In this document: positions 1 through 5,304 of the stretch, one piece after another
Position numbering within the stretch: position 1 is the stretch's first letter
Layout: each line of letters begins with the position of its first letter
NCBI GenBank assembly: GCA_045632625.1
Contig: JAZQWZ010000147.1
Location: 1-6,766, forward strand
Length of the DNA: 6,766 nt
Direction: 5' to 3'
Source: Scatosoma sp045632625
GTDB lineage: Bacteria > Bacillota > Clostridia > Christensenellales > Borkfalkiaceae
Made by a program: the position numbers and the translations under genes
The notes under the pieces: model-generated
The model's database searches: none
What the model saw: the letters and a program-made list of their open reading frames with translations, nothing else
What the model was told of the DNA's origin: nothing

Positions 1-296
1 CTTTGATTATAGGTAAGGAAGGTTCCGACAATGGCGTCCAAAGTGCTGGCGGGCGCGTCGTCAAACGTAAAGGAAATGTATTTTTTGTTGTTGCAAATAG
101 CGTTGTTTGGAATATCGGAAACGTCCCAAACGGTATCTTGGATAGGTTGGGCGATTTGCGTTGCAGACGAAGAGGGATGGGGGAGTGAATGTCGTTGAGA
201 AATTTGTGTTGGCGTATTTTGCATTTTGCAGGCGGTACAACAAAAGCTAAGGCAAACGCATACACTAAAAATACGAGCAAAAAAACGGCGTTTCAT
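1..296 (-). CDS. Secreted/lipid-anchored polysaccharide deacetylase (NodB-type), N-terminal part only
   Basis: The frame reads open from ATG at 296 to the left edge (98 codons), so the gene continues outside the window. Seen: a basic start (MKRR), a hydrophobic, Cys-rich core to about residue 22, and a lipobox-like CTAC ending at Cys23. This suggests export with possible signal peptidase II processing, although the -3 residue is Cys rather than Leu. A Ser/Pro/Gln-rich linker (about residues 25-60) follows, then YISFTFDDAPASTLDAI (about 73-89). That matches the first NodB-homology motif, (T)FDD(G/A)P, whose second Asp binds the metal in carbohydrate esterase family 4. Known enzymes of this family remove acetyl groups from peptidoglycan, chitin-like or other cell-surface glycans outside the membrane. 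The later metal-binding and catalytic motifs lie beyond the window, so activity cannot be judged. An in-frame ATG at 323 would add nine residues; neither start has a clear ribosome binding site, and 296 gives the more natural signal peptide. It is divergent from the sugar kinase. Confidence 0.72.
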   Translation of the reverse strand, partial: MKRRFFARIFSVCVCLSFCCTACKMQNTPTQISQRHSLPHPSSSATQIAQPIQDTVWDVSDIPNNAICNNKKYISFTFDDAPASTLDAIVGTFLTYNQ

Positions 297-391
297 AACG
301 AAAGTATTTGCAAAAACGAACATTTTTATATAGTTTTTATAGAAAATGCAGGGGGAAAATAGGAAAAATGGGAATATTTTTGCTTTTTGTA

Positions 392-420
392 TTGACAATC
401 ATGCGAGCTTGTGGCACAAT
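392..420 (+). promoter_or_regulatory. Sigma-A promoter of the NahK-like gene
   Basis: There is a perfect -35 TTGACA at 392-397, a 17-nt spacer and a -10 CACAAT at 415-420 (4 of 6), with TG at 412-413 giving an extended -10. Transcription would start near 427, leaving a leader of about 50 nt before the ATG at 478. The rest of the 297-477 intergenic stretch is AT-rich. It must also hold the promoter of the divergent deacetylase, for which I see only TATA-like boxes (complement of about 323-342) without a matching -35. Confidence 0.72.
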
Positions 421-477
421 ATATGAGTGCGTTTTTAAGGCTCTTGAATAAGATAAAGGAGCACTTGGCGGGGGAAT

Positions 478-1599
478 ATGATAAATCAAATAACGGTTGA
501 ACAACAAATTTTGGAAGTGTGCCGTCGGTTTTGTATTGCAGGGGAGTACCGTGGATATGAACTGATTAATAACGGGCATATCAACAGTACCTATCGTGTG
601 GATTTTTTCCGAAACGGGGAAATTAAAGATTACATTGTACAAAAAATCAATACTTACGTGTTTAGAGATCCTATTGCAATGATGGAAAATATTTCGTCTG
701 TAACGGAGTATATTCGCGCAAAGATTAAGGCGACGGGGGTTTCCGCGAAACGTAAAGTGTTGCATTATGCGAAAACCAGCTACAATACCTATTACACGGT
801 GTTGGATGATGGTAGTGTTTGGCGCTGTTGTCGTTTTATAGATGATTCCGTATCCTTTTTGCATACGGATGATTTGCAAATTATCGAAGAATCGGGGTGC
901 GCGTTTGGCGTTTTTCAACGACAGCTTGCCGAATATCCTGTGGAAAAGCTGCATATCGTAATTCCGCATTTCCATAATACGATTAGTCGGTTTGAAGATT
1001 TGCGCGCGGCGGCGAAAGAAAATGCGGCGGGCAGGCTGAACGAAGTACGTGACGTGCTTGCGGCATACGAGTGTTTGGAAGAAATGGCGACGAAACCTTA
1101 TAGATTGCAACGGCAAGGCGTTTTGCCTTTGCGCGTAACGCATAACGATACGAAAACGAGCAACGTATTGTTTGACGCGGAAACGAAGGAATATTTATCC
1201 GTAATCGATTTGGATACCGTTATGCCGGGGTTAGTGGCATTCGATTTTGGCGACGCTATCCGCATTGCGGCGTCTACGGCGGCGGAAGATGAAAGCGATT
1301 TGTCGAAAATTGCGCTCGACTGGGATAAATACGAGGCGTTTACGCGTGGGTTTGTGGGCGCGTTGAAGTCGTTTATTACGGATGACGAGAAAAAGACTTT
1401 GGCGCTTGGCGCGCTTGCTATGACCGCCGAGTGCGGCGCGCGGTTTTTGACCGATTATTTGAATGGCGATAAGTATTTTAGGGTGCATTATCCCACGCAT
1501 AATTTGGTGCGCGCGAAATGCCAGCTTGCGTTGGCTCAGGATATGCTTACGAAACTTGACGGTATGCAGGACATCGTGGATAAATACGCGAAAGAATAA
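478..1599 (+). CDS. nahK: N-acetylhexosamine 1-kinase family protein (NahK-like, APH/choline-kinase fold)
   Basis: 373 aa, close to the roughly 360 of the family. NahK phosphorylates the anomeric C1 of GlcNAc or GalNAc with ATP in the cytoplasm, feeding UDP-sugar synthesis or the lacto-N-biose/mucin glycan route known from bifidobacteria. Seen: GHINSTY at residues 33-39 (nucleotide-binding loop); FHNTISRFED at 165-174; the Brenner-type catalytic loop THNDTKTSN at 221-229 with D224 as presumed base and N229; the metal-binding IDLDTVMPG at 243-251; FDFGDAIR at 255-262; and the C-terminal ECGARFLTDYL block and YPTHNLVR at 338-345. All family motifs are intact. The only start is ATG 478, because an in-frame stop lies at 454-456. 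A G-rich stretch (470-474) lies just before it and AAGGAG (456-461) is rather distant. It is monocistronic: own promoter upstream, terminator downstream. No partner such as lacto-N-biose phosphorylase or a uridylyltransferase is in the window, so GlcNAc versus GalNAc (or another sugar) stays open. Confidence 0.87.
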   Translation: MINQITVEQQILEVCRRFCIAGEYRGYELINNGHINSTYRVDFFRNGEIKDYIVQKINTYVFRDPIAMMENISSVTEYIRAKIKATGVSAKRKVLHYAKTSYNTYYTVLDDGSVWRCCRFIDDSVSFLHTDDLQIIEESGCAFGVFQRQLAEYPVEKLHIVIPHFHNTISRFEDLRAAAKENAAGRLNEVRDVLAAYECLEEMATKPYRLQRQGVLPLRVTHNDTKTSNVLFDAETKEYLSVIDLDTVMPGLVAFDFGDAIRIAASTAAEDESDLSKIALDWDKYEAFTRGFVGALKSFITDDEKKTLALGALAMTAECGARFLTDYLNGDKYFRVHYPTHNLVRAKCQLALAQDMLTKLDGMQDIVDKYAKE

Positions 1600-1616
1600 G
1601 TTGATACAAAAAAGAA

Positions 1617-1652
1617 CACCGACGGAAACGTTTATCCGTCGGTGTCGTTTTT
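1617..1652 (+). terminator. Intrinsic terminator of the NahK-like gene
   Basis: A 10-bp perfect stem (CACCGACGGA at 1617-1626, TCCGTCGGTG at 1635-1644) with an 8-nt loop is followed by TCGTTTTT. It begins 17 nt after the stop codon. An A-rich run (1608-1616) on its left gives a U-tract on the other strand, so it could work in both directions. It lies inside the last codons of the convergent small membrane protein gene. Confidence 0.87.
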
Positions 1653-1733
1653 ATTTGATTGAAACAGCGCCATAATCACTACGCCTACGTTTGCGCCGAG
1701 TAGCGTTCCCACGAATAATCCAAGCCAAAACAT
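1632..1733 (-). CDS. Small single-span membrane protein, 33 aa, resembling DUF3789-type peptides
   Basis: The predicted peptide starts MFWLGLFVGTLLGANVGVVI and ends with a short polar tail containing SNKNDTDG. Residues 2-24 form one hydrophobic helix with glycines at 5, 9, 13 and 17, a strict every-fourth-residue spacing typical of helix packing. The small Clostridia peptides grouped as DUF3789 have, from memory, the same layout: FxxGxxxGxxxG, then a short charged tail; their function is unknown. The start is set by a consensus AGGAGGT at 1738-1744, five bases before the ATG. The last eleven codons run through the terminator hairpin of the convergent kinase gene, which supplies the DTDG tail. 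No strong promoter is visible, though TATACT (complement of 1794-1799) is a possible -10. The strong ribosome binding site and coherent membrane helix argue that this is real despite its length. Confidence 0.65.
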   Translation of the reverse strand: MFWLGLFVGTLLGANVGVVIMALFQSNKNDTDG

Positions 1734-1776
1734 ACATACCTCCTTTTACGATGAGTATTGACAAAGTACGTTGCAT
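1651..1776 (-). other. Overlapping 41-codon upstream ORF with its own ribosome binding site (possible leader)
   Basis: An ATG at 1774-1776 is preceded by GGGAGGT (1781-1787) at five-base spacing, the same geometry as the small membrane gene. It reads 41 codons in another frame and overlaps most of that gene before stopping at 1651-1653. The peptide starts MQRTLSILIVKGG and has an Arg/Lys-rich second half, as expected of an out-of-frame translation, so I doubt it is a functional protein. It may instead tune translation of the small membrane gene by competing for ribosomes. Confidence 0.25.
1738..1744 (-). promoter_or_regulatory. Ribosome binding site of the small membrane protein
   Basis: Consensus AGGAGGT on the minus strand, five bases (counting from AGGAGG) before the ATG at 1733. 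This site is the main reason to accept a 33-codon gene and to choose its start. It also sits inside the overlapping upstream ORF, where it encodes Gly-Gly. Confidence 0.7.
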
Positions 1777-1824
1777 ATATACCTCCCGTAGGCAGTATAC
1801 GTAAAAACGGCGAAAAAAGTTCGT

Positions 1825-1848
1825 AGGTGCGTATGCACCTTTTTTTTA
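1825..1848 (+). terminator. Hairpin with T8 tract just before the nitrilase-like gene
   Basis: A 6-bp stem AGGTGC (1825-1830) / GCACCT (1835-1840) with a GTAT loop is followed at once by a run of T. An A6 run at 1813-1818 lies to the left, giving a weaker U-tract on the minus strand about six bases past the hairpin. It has the form of an intrinsic terminator or attenuator. The kinase gene upstream already has its own strong terminator, so its role is unclear. It may block transcription leaving or entering this divergent intergenic region. Confidence 0.5.
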
Positions 1849-1863
1849 TAATCGCAGTATAAT
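1847..1863 (+). promoter_or_regulatory. Two tandem TATAAT boxes before the nitrilase-like gene (possible -10)
   Basis: TATAAT occurs at 1847-1852 and again at 1858-1863. Either could be the -10 element of the downstream gene, but no TTGACA-like -35 lies at 16-18 nt from either, and there is no TGn extension. If the second box is used, transcription starts near 1870, past the ATG at 1862. That supports the ATG at 1883 as the real start. Confidence 0.3.
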
Positions 1864-1882
1864 GAAAGGGTGGGGGAATGGT

Positions 1883-2527
1883 ATGCAGGTTTGTTGTGTA
1901 AACGTTTGGGGTATAAATGGGCTGGAAAAATGTAAGATGGAAGAACGCGTGGATTTGGCGGTGTTTGGCGGAGTAGAACAAACGGTGGACTACCAGCGTG
2001 AATTGCAGGGAGTAACTTGCTTTTTTCGTGAAGCGACTATGCTGTCCAAACGCTTGCAAAGTGTGGTGGTTTGCGGTTGCACGACGGTCACGCACGGCTT
2101 GAAGCGTAAGTCTGCTATGGTAGCGGAAGATGGAAAATTGCTGGGGGTTTCCGATAGAGTACACGTTTTAGATACGCGTGAAAACGGCGGGGCAACCTTT
2201 CGAGTATACGATACGAGAATAGGAAAAATGGGTGTCGCGGTTGCGGAAGATTTGCTCTTTCCCGAAGTGATCAAGACGCTTGCGCTTTGCGGGAGCGAGT
2301 TTATCGTGTGCACGTTTGGAAAACTGGAAAAGGTGCATACGGTTTTGGCTCGTTCGCATGCGTATTGTTTCGGCGTGCCTATTTTGTTGTGCGGAAAGGG
2401 ATATTGCTTGCTCGCCAACGAAAAAGGCGAAATTGCCTTTTCATCGCCGCTTGCACGCGCGTCCTTTCCCTTTCAGGCTAAACCGCATTATCGTATGGTA
2501 CAAATGCGCAGAAAAGGGGATTTCTAG
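1883..2527 (+). CDS. Nitrilase-fold (carbon-nitrogen hydrolase superfamily) protein lacking the catalytic triad
   Basis: 214 aa from the ATG at 1883, versus roughly 260-300 for typical members. This start puts the first beta strand (MQVCCVNVWG) where family members begin and has a G-rich stretch (1868-1877) just upstream; the ATG at 1862 would add seven residues. Superfamily features seen: DLAVF at residues 24-28; KRKSAMVAEDGKLLGVSDRV at 74-93 (the strand-turn-strand with a GKLLG turn); GKMGVAVAEDLLFPEVIKTL at 114-133 (the nucleophile elbow region); ARSHAYCFGVPILLCGKG at 156-173; and ANEKGEIAFSSP at 178-189. In active enzymes these blocks carry Glu (FPE), Lys (YRKxH) and Cys (xxCYDLRFPE). Here they read FGG, SDRVH and VAEDLLFPE, so Glu is Gly30, Lys is Arg92 and Cys is Ala121. 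Hydrolysis by the known mechanism therefore looks impossible; a binding or structural role is inferred. The protein has 11 cysteines, which is high. The frame is intact, so it is not an evident pseudogene. It is convergent with smpB. Confidence 0.75.
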   Translation: MQVCCVNVWGINGLEKCKMEERVDLAVFGGVEQTVDYQRELQGVTCFFREATMLSKRLQSVVVCGCTTVTHGLKRKSAMVAEDGKLLGVSDRVHVLDTRENGGATFRVYDTRIGKMGVAVAEDLLFPEVIKTLALCGSEFIVCTFGKLEKVHTVLARSHAYCFGVPILLCGKGYCLLANEKGEIAFSSPLARASFPFQAKPHYRMVQMRRKGDF

Positions 2528-2540
2528 CCGTTTTTGCGTG

Positions 2541-2571
2541 AAAAACGCCCACGCAGTATCTTGCGTGGGCG
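2541..2571 (-). terminator. Intrinsic terminator of the secG-rnr-smpB unit
   Basis: A 10-bp perfect G+C-rich stem (CGCCCACGCA at 2546-2555, TGCGTGGGCG at 2562-2571) with a 6-nt loop is followed on the minus strand by TTTTT (2541-2545). It lies 27 nt beyond the smpB stop. The plus-strand side lacks a T-tract, so it works for the smpB strand only. Confidence 0.85.
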
Positions 2572-2591
2572 CAGTAGTATAAATGGTTAAT

Positions 2592-2615
2592 CGTCGGTTA
2601 AAAGCCGACGTTTTT
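2592..2615 (+). terminator. Intrinsic terminator of the nitrilase-like gene, inside the smpB 3' end
   Basis: The stem CGTCGG (2592-2597) / CCGACG (2605-2610) has a 7-nt loop, followed by TTTTT then AATTT. The hairpin spans the smpB stop codon and its last codons on the other strand. The stem is short but G+C-rich. The stronger hairpin at 2546-2571 precedes it but has no plus-strand T-tract, so this is the best termination site for the convergent gene. Confidence 0.6.
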
Positions 2616-3050
2616 AATTTCACGGTCTACCGCGCGTTTTACGTCACGGTCGGCAATCGCCTGCTTTTTATCGTAGGTGTGTTTACCGCGGCAAAGCGCC
2701 ACTTCGATTTTTACCAAGGAATCCTTGAAATATAATTTTAACGGTACGAGCGTATAGCCTTGGCGGTTGATTTTGCCTGCGATTTTGGCAATTTCGCTTT
2801 TGTGTAATAAAATACGGCGGTCGCGGCGAGTGTCTTTGCTCGCAAATGCGTCCGATTTATCATACAATGCGATATGCATATTTTTTACGGACGCTACGCT
2901 GCCGCGCACGAAACAAAAGCTGTCGTTCATATTGACGTTGCCAGCACGCACTGATTTGATTTCGTTGCCGTGTAATACGATGCCCGCTTCGTATTTTTCT
3001 TCGATAAAATATTCAAACGAAGCGCTTTTATTCGTCGCAATTATCTTCAT
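2598..3050 (-). CDS. smpB: SsrA-binding protein SmpB
   Basis: 150 aa, the normal length. SmpB binds tmRNA and brings it to ribosomes stalled on mRNAs without a stop codon; its C-terminal tail probes the empty mRNA channel. Seen: EYFIEEKYEAGIVLHGNEIK (residues 13-32), the family signature at the start of the beta-barrel; NMNDSF at 40-45; NMHIALYD at 57-64; LLHKSEI at 81-87; GYTLVPLKLYFKD at 98-110; and the basic tail CRGKHTYDKKQAIADRDVKR (119-138). AAGGAG at 3057-3062 stands six bases before the ATG and lies inside rnr, which overlaps smpB by 23 nt, suggesting translational coupling. The tmRNA gene ssrA, often found just downstream of smpB in Firmicutes, is not in the short space before the terminator. 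Confidence 0.97.
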   Translation of the reverse strand: MKIIATNKSASFEYFIEEKYEAGIVLHGNEIKSVRAGNVNMNDSFCFVRGSVASVKNMHIALYDKSDAFASKDTRRDRRILLHKSEIAKIAGKINRQGYTLVPLKLYFKDSLVKIEVALCRGKHTYDKKQAIADRDVKRAVDREIKNVGF

Positions 3051-5211
3051 TGTTTTCTCCTTTTGTATCGTTCGTCTCGTACACGGTAGGGGTGTTTTGT
3101 ATTTTTTTTAATAAACGAAACTCTGTTCTTCTGCGATAGAAGTCCACGTCGATTACTTTAACAAGTACTTCGTCGCCGATGGTGTAGCTATCCTGTATGC
3201 CCGTTAAGCGCAAGCGATCCTGATCATAAGTGAACGTGCCGTACAGGCTTTCGATAGGAATAAAACCCTCGATAGTGTTGGGCAGTTCCGCAAACAAACC
3301 AAAAGAGGTTACGCCGGAAATAATGGCGGTGTATTCTTCGCCGATGCGTTCGCTCATATACATGGTTTTATACAAATCATCCACGTCGCGTTCCGCTTCT
3401 GTGGCACGGCGTTCTCGATCCGATGAATGGTCGGCAATGCTTTGCACTTGGTCGTTATAGCGAAGCAGGGCCTGCTCGTAATTGCCGTGCAACACTTCCT
3501 TAATGATGCGGTGAATACACAAATCGGGATAACGTCGGATAGGGGAGGTGAAATGGCAATAGCAATCGCTTGCCAAGCCGAAATGCCCTACGTTGTCCGC
3601 GCTATATCTAGCTTTTTGCATAGAACGCAGCATTACGCGGTTTAATACGGGATAGGTGGGTAAATGCTCCGCACCTTTTAATACGTTGCGGTAATCGTAC
3701 GGTTTTACGTCGTCCGCTTGGAAACGCGCCGTCACGCCCAGCGTTTGCGCAAACGCGCGGAACGCCACTGCCTTTTCTTGGGTGGGCTTTTCGTGGACGC
3801 GGTAGATGAAAGGCGCTTCGATAGACGCCATAAATTGCGCTACCGTTTCGTTGGCGAGTACCATAAACGCTTCGATAATTTGATAGGAAAAACTGCGCTC
3901 GTAATCGGGAATGGTGATTTCGTTGGTATCGTTATCAAAGAGAATTTTTGCTTCTTTTACGTCCAAGGAAACGCTACCGCGTTTGTCGCGTTTTTCCTGT
4001 AAAACTTTCGTTAAATCGGCAAACAGGCGTACCATGTCCTTGATGTCGGCGTATTTTTCTAACGTTTCCTGATCGCCGTCCAGCATTTTGGTTACGCTGT
4101 CGTAGGTCAGTTTATGTGCGCTTTTGATGATACCTTCCACAAGTTCGCTGGCAACCACGTTGCCTTTTTCGTCAATTTGCATAAGGCAGGAAAGCGTCAA
4201 TCGTTCTTCGTTTTCGTTCAAGGAACAAATGCCGTTGGAAAGAGCTTTGGGCAGCATAGGCAGTACGCGGTCGGGGAAATACACGCTAGTGCCGCGCGCG
4301 TACGCTTCGTTGTCCAAATGCGAGCCTTTTTCTACGTAATGGGTAACGTCGGCGATGTGTACGCCGAGATGATATAGGTTGCCTTGCTTGGTTAAAGAAA
4401 TAGCGTCGTCAATATCGCGCGTGTCTGCGCCGTCGATGGTAACGATTTGCATATCCCTGAAATCGCGGCGGTTTACCAAATCCTGCGTGGTGATACCGCG
4501 GCGTTGTTGTGCATCGGCTTGCTTTTCCACTTGTGCAGGGAATTGTTCGTACAGCTTATACGAACGAATAATGGAAAGCTCTTCCGCGAAGAAATCGTCC
4601 TCATCGCCAAGCACCTCGATAATTTCTCCGCCTGGATTTTTACCATAAGGGTATGAAGTGATTTTTGCAACGACTTTTACGCCGTTTTTAATATGCGAGC
4701 ATTCTGCCAAGGGAATGTAAATTTCCTTGGAAAATTTGCGTTCATCGGGGAATACGCAACCCGCGCGCCGGTCTTTTCTAAACGTGCCTACAATCGTGTT
4801 AAAGCCGCGCTGTAGAATTTGCACGATTTTTACCTCGTCCTTTTCGCCGTCCGCAATAGGGTAGTCGTTCTTTTCTGCCAAAACCTTATCGCCGTGCAGT
4901 GCGCCGTGTAGGTATTTTTTGGGAACGAAAAAGTCGTTTGGATAGCTATCTTTATCGTCGGGGATAAAGAATGCAAAGCCGCGTTCGTTACCGCTGATGG
5001 TGCCTTGTAACAGACCTAATTGTTCGCTCGTTCCGTACCTGCCCCCGTCGTTTACAAAAATTTCGCCTTCTTTAATTAGAATATCCAACAAATCCAGCAA
5101 ACGTTTTTTCTCGCGGTAGGGGATAGCAAGCGCCTTACAAATTTCCACAATCGTTTTGTTGCCAAGTTCGCCGCTTTGAAAGCCCTGTAAAATATTTTCT
5201 TTTGCGCTCAT
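3028..5211 (-). CDS. rnr: Ribonuclease R (RNB-family 3'-5' exoribonuclease)
   Basis: 727 aa from the ATG at 5211, normal for Firmicutes RNase R. It degrades structured RNA 3' to 5', including non-stop mRNA released by tmRNA-SmpB, and rRNA fragments. Domain order (ATG numbering): an N-terminal helical/winged-helix segment (about 1-60), two cold-shock OB domains (about 65-200), the RNB catalytic domain (about 240-570) with TIDGADTRDIDDAISL at 258-273 carrying the metal-binding Asp260, Asp266, Asp268 and Asp269, then VHIADVTHYV and FTSPIRRYPDL, and an S1 domain (about 620-700; EYTAIISGVTSFGLFAEL). The start is decided by GGGAGG at 5220-5225, eight bases before the ATG; an in-frame GTG at 5218-5220 overlaps that site and is unlikely. 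The C-terminal tail is acidic rather than Lys-rich as in E. coli. It is preceded by secG and overlaps smpB. Confidence 0.97.
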   Translation of the reverse strand: MSAKENILQGFQSGELGNKTIVEICKALAIPYREKKRLLDLLDILIKEGEIFVNDGGRYGTSEQLGLLQGTISGNERGFAFFIPDDKDSYPNDFFVPKKYLHGALHGDKVLAEKNDYPIADGEKDEVKIVQILQRGFNTIVGTFRKDRRAGCVFPDERKFSKEIYIPLAECSHIKNGVKVVAKITSYPYGKNPGGEIIEVLGDEDDFFAEELSIIRSYKLYEQFPAQVEKQADAQQRRGITTQDLVNRRDFRDMQIVTIDGADTRDIDDAISLTKQGNLYHLGVHIADVTHYVEKGSHLDNEAYARGTSVYFPDRVLPMLPKALSNGICSLNENEERLTLSCLMQIDEKGNVVASELVEGIIKSAHKLTYDSVTKMLDGDQETLEKYADIKDMVRLFADLTKVLQEKRDKRGSVSLDVKEAKILFDNDTNEITIPDYERSFSYQIIEAFMVLANETVAQFMASIEAPFIYRVHEKPTQEKAVAFRAFAQTLGVTARFQADDVKPYDYRNVLKGAEHLPTYPVLNRVMLRSMQKARYSADNVGHFGLASDCYCHFTSPIRRYPDLCIHRIIKEVLHGNYEQALLRYNDQVQSIADHSSDRERRATEAERDVDDLYKTMYMSERIGEEYTAIISGVTSFGLFAELPNTIEGFIPIESLYGTFTYDQDRLRLTGIQDSYTIGDEVLVKVIDVDFYRRRTEFRLLKKIQNTPTVYETNDTKGENNEDNCDE
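3057..3062 (-). promoter_or_regulatory. smpB ribosome binding site within rnr
   Basis: AAGGAG on the minus strand, six bases before the smpB ATG. The same bases are codons of the acidic RNase R tail (Lys-Gly-Glu). Ribosomes finishing rnr pass over this site, which fits coupled translation of the two proteins. Confidence 0.75.
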
Positions 5212-5219
5212 TATCCTCA

Positions 5220-5225
5220 CCTCCC
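5220..5225 (-). promoter_or_regulatory. rnr ribosome binding site that sets the start
   Basis: GGGAGG on the minus strand, eight bases before the ATG at 5211. It overlaps an alternative in-frame GTG codon (5218-5220), which rules that codon out as the start. Confidence 0.75.
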
Positions 5226-5257
5226 TTATGCTATGATGCGCGATCGTGTATTTAATG

Positions 5258-5287
5258 AAAATCGGCGGCTTATAGGGAAGCCGCCGA
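5258..5287 (-). terminator. Hairpin between secG and rnr (partial terminator or processing site)
   Basis: A 10-bp perfect stem (complement of 5278-5287 paired with 5262-5271; TCGGCGGCTT / AAGCCGCCGA) with a 6-nt loop is followed on the minus strand by TTTTCATTAAAT. It lies 17 nt after the secG stop. The U-tract is short and interrupted, so partial termination is likely. No convincing separate rnr promoter is seen in the 46 bases between it and the rnr start, so some read-through seems needed. It could also protect the 3' end of the secG mRNA. Confidence 0.6.
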
Positions 5288-5304
5288 CGTTGGTTTACAT
5301 TGCG

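Noticed and set aside
337..1143. 268-codon open frame on the minus strand, antisense to the kinase
   Set aside because: It lies opposite a gene with full family motifs and its translation is His/Arg/Phe-rich low-sense sequence with no recognisable domain; it is a shadow of the codon bias.
1758..1786. Perfect TTGACA on the plus strand at 1758-1763 as a -35 for the nitrilase-like gene
   Set aside because: At 17 nt the -10 would be ACCTCC, part of the opposite-strand ribosome binding site; the only TATA-like box is 12 nt away, too close.
1862..1882. ATG at 1862 as the start of the nitrilase-like gene
   Set aside because: It overlaps a TATAAT box, lacks a ribosome binding site, and the seven extra residues precede the normal first strand of the fold.
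1990..2418. Minus-strand open frames opposite the nitrilase-like gene (also 1685-2164)
   Set aside because: No ribosome binding site, no recognisable domain, and the plus strand has clear superfamily blocks.
2528..2597. Possible ssrA (tmRNA) gene after smpB
   Set aside because: The gap is only 70 nt and is filled by the terminator; no tRNA-like ends or tag-coding stretch are present.
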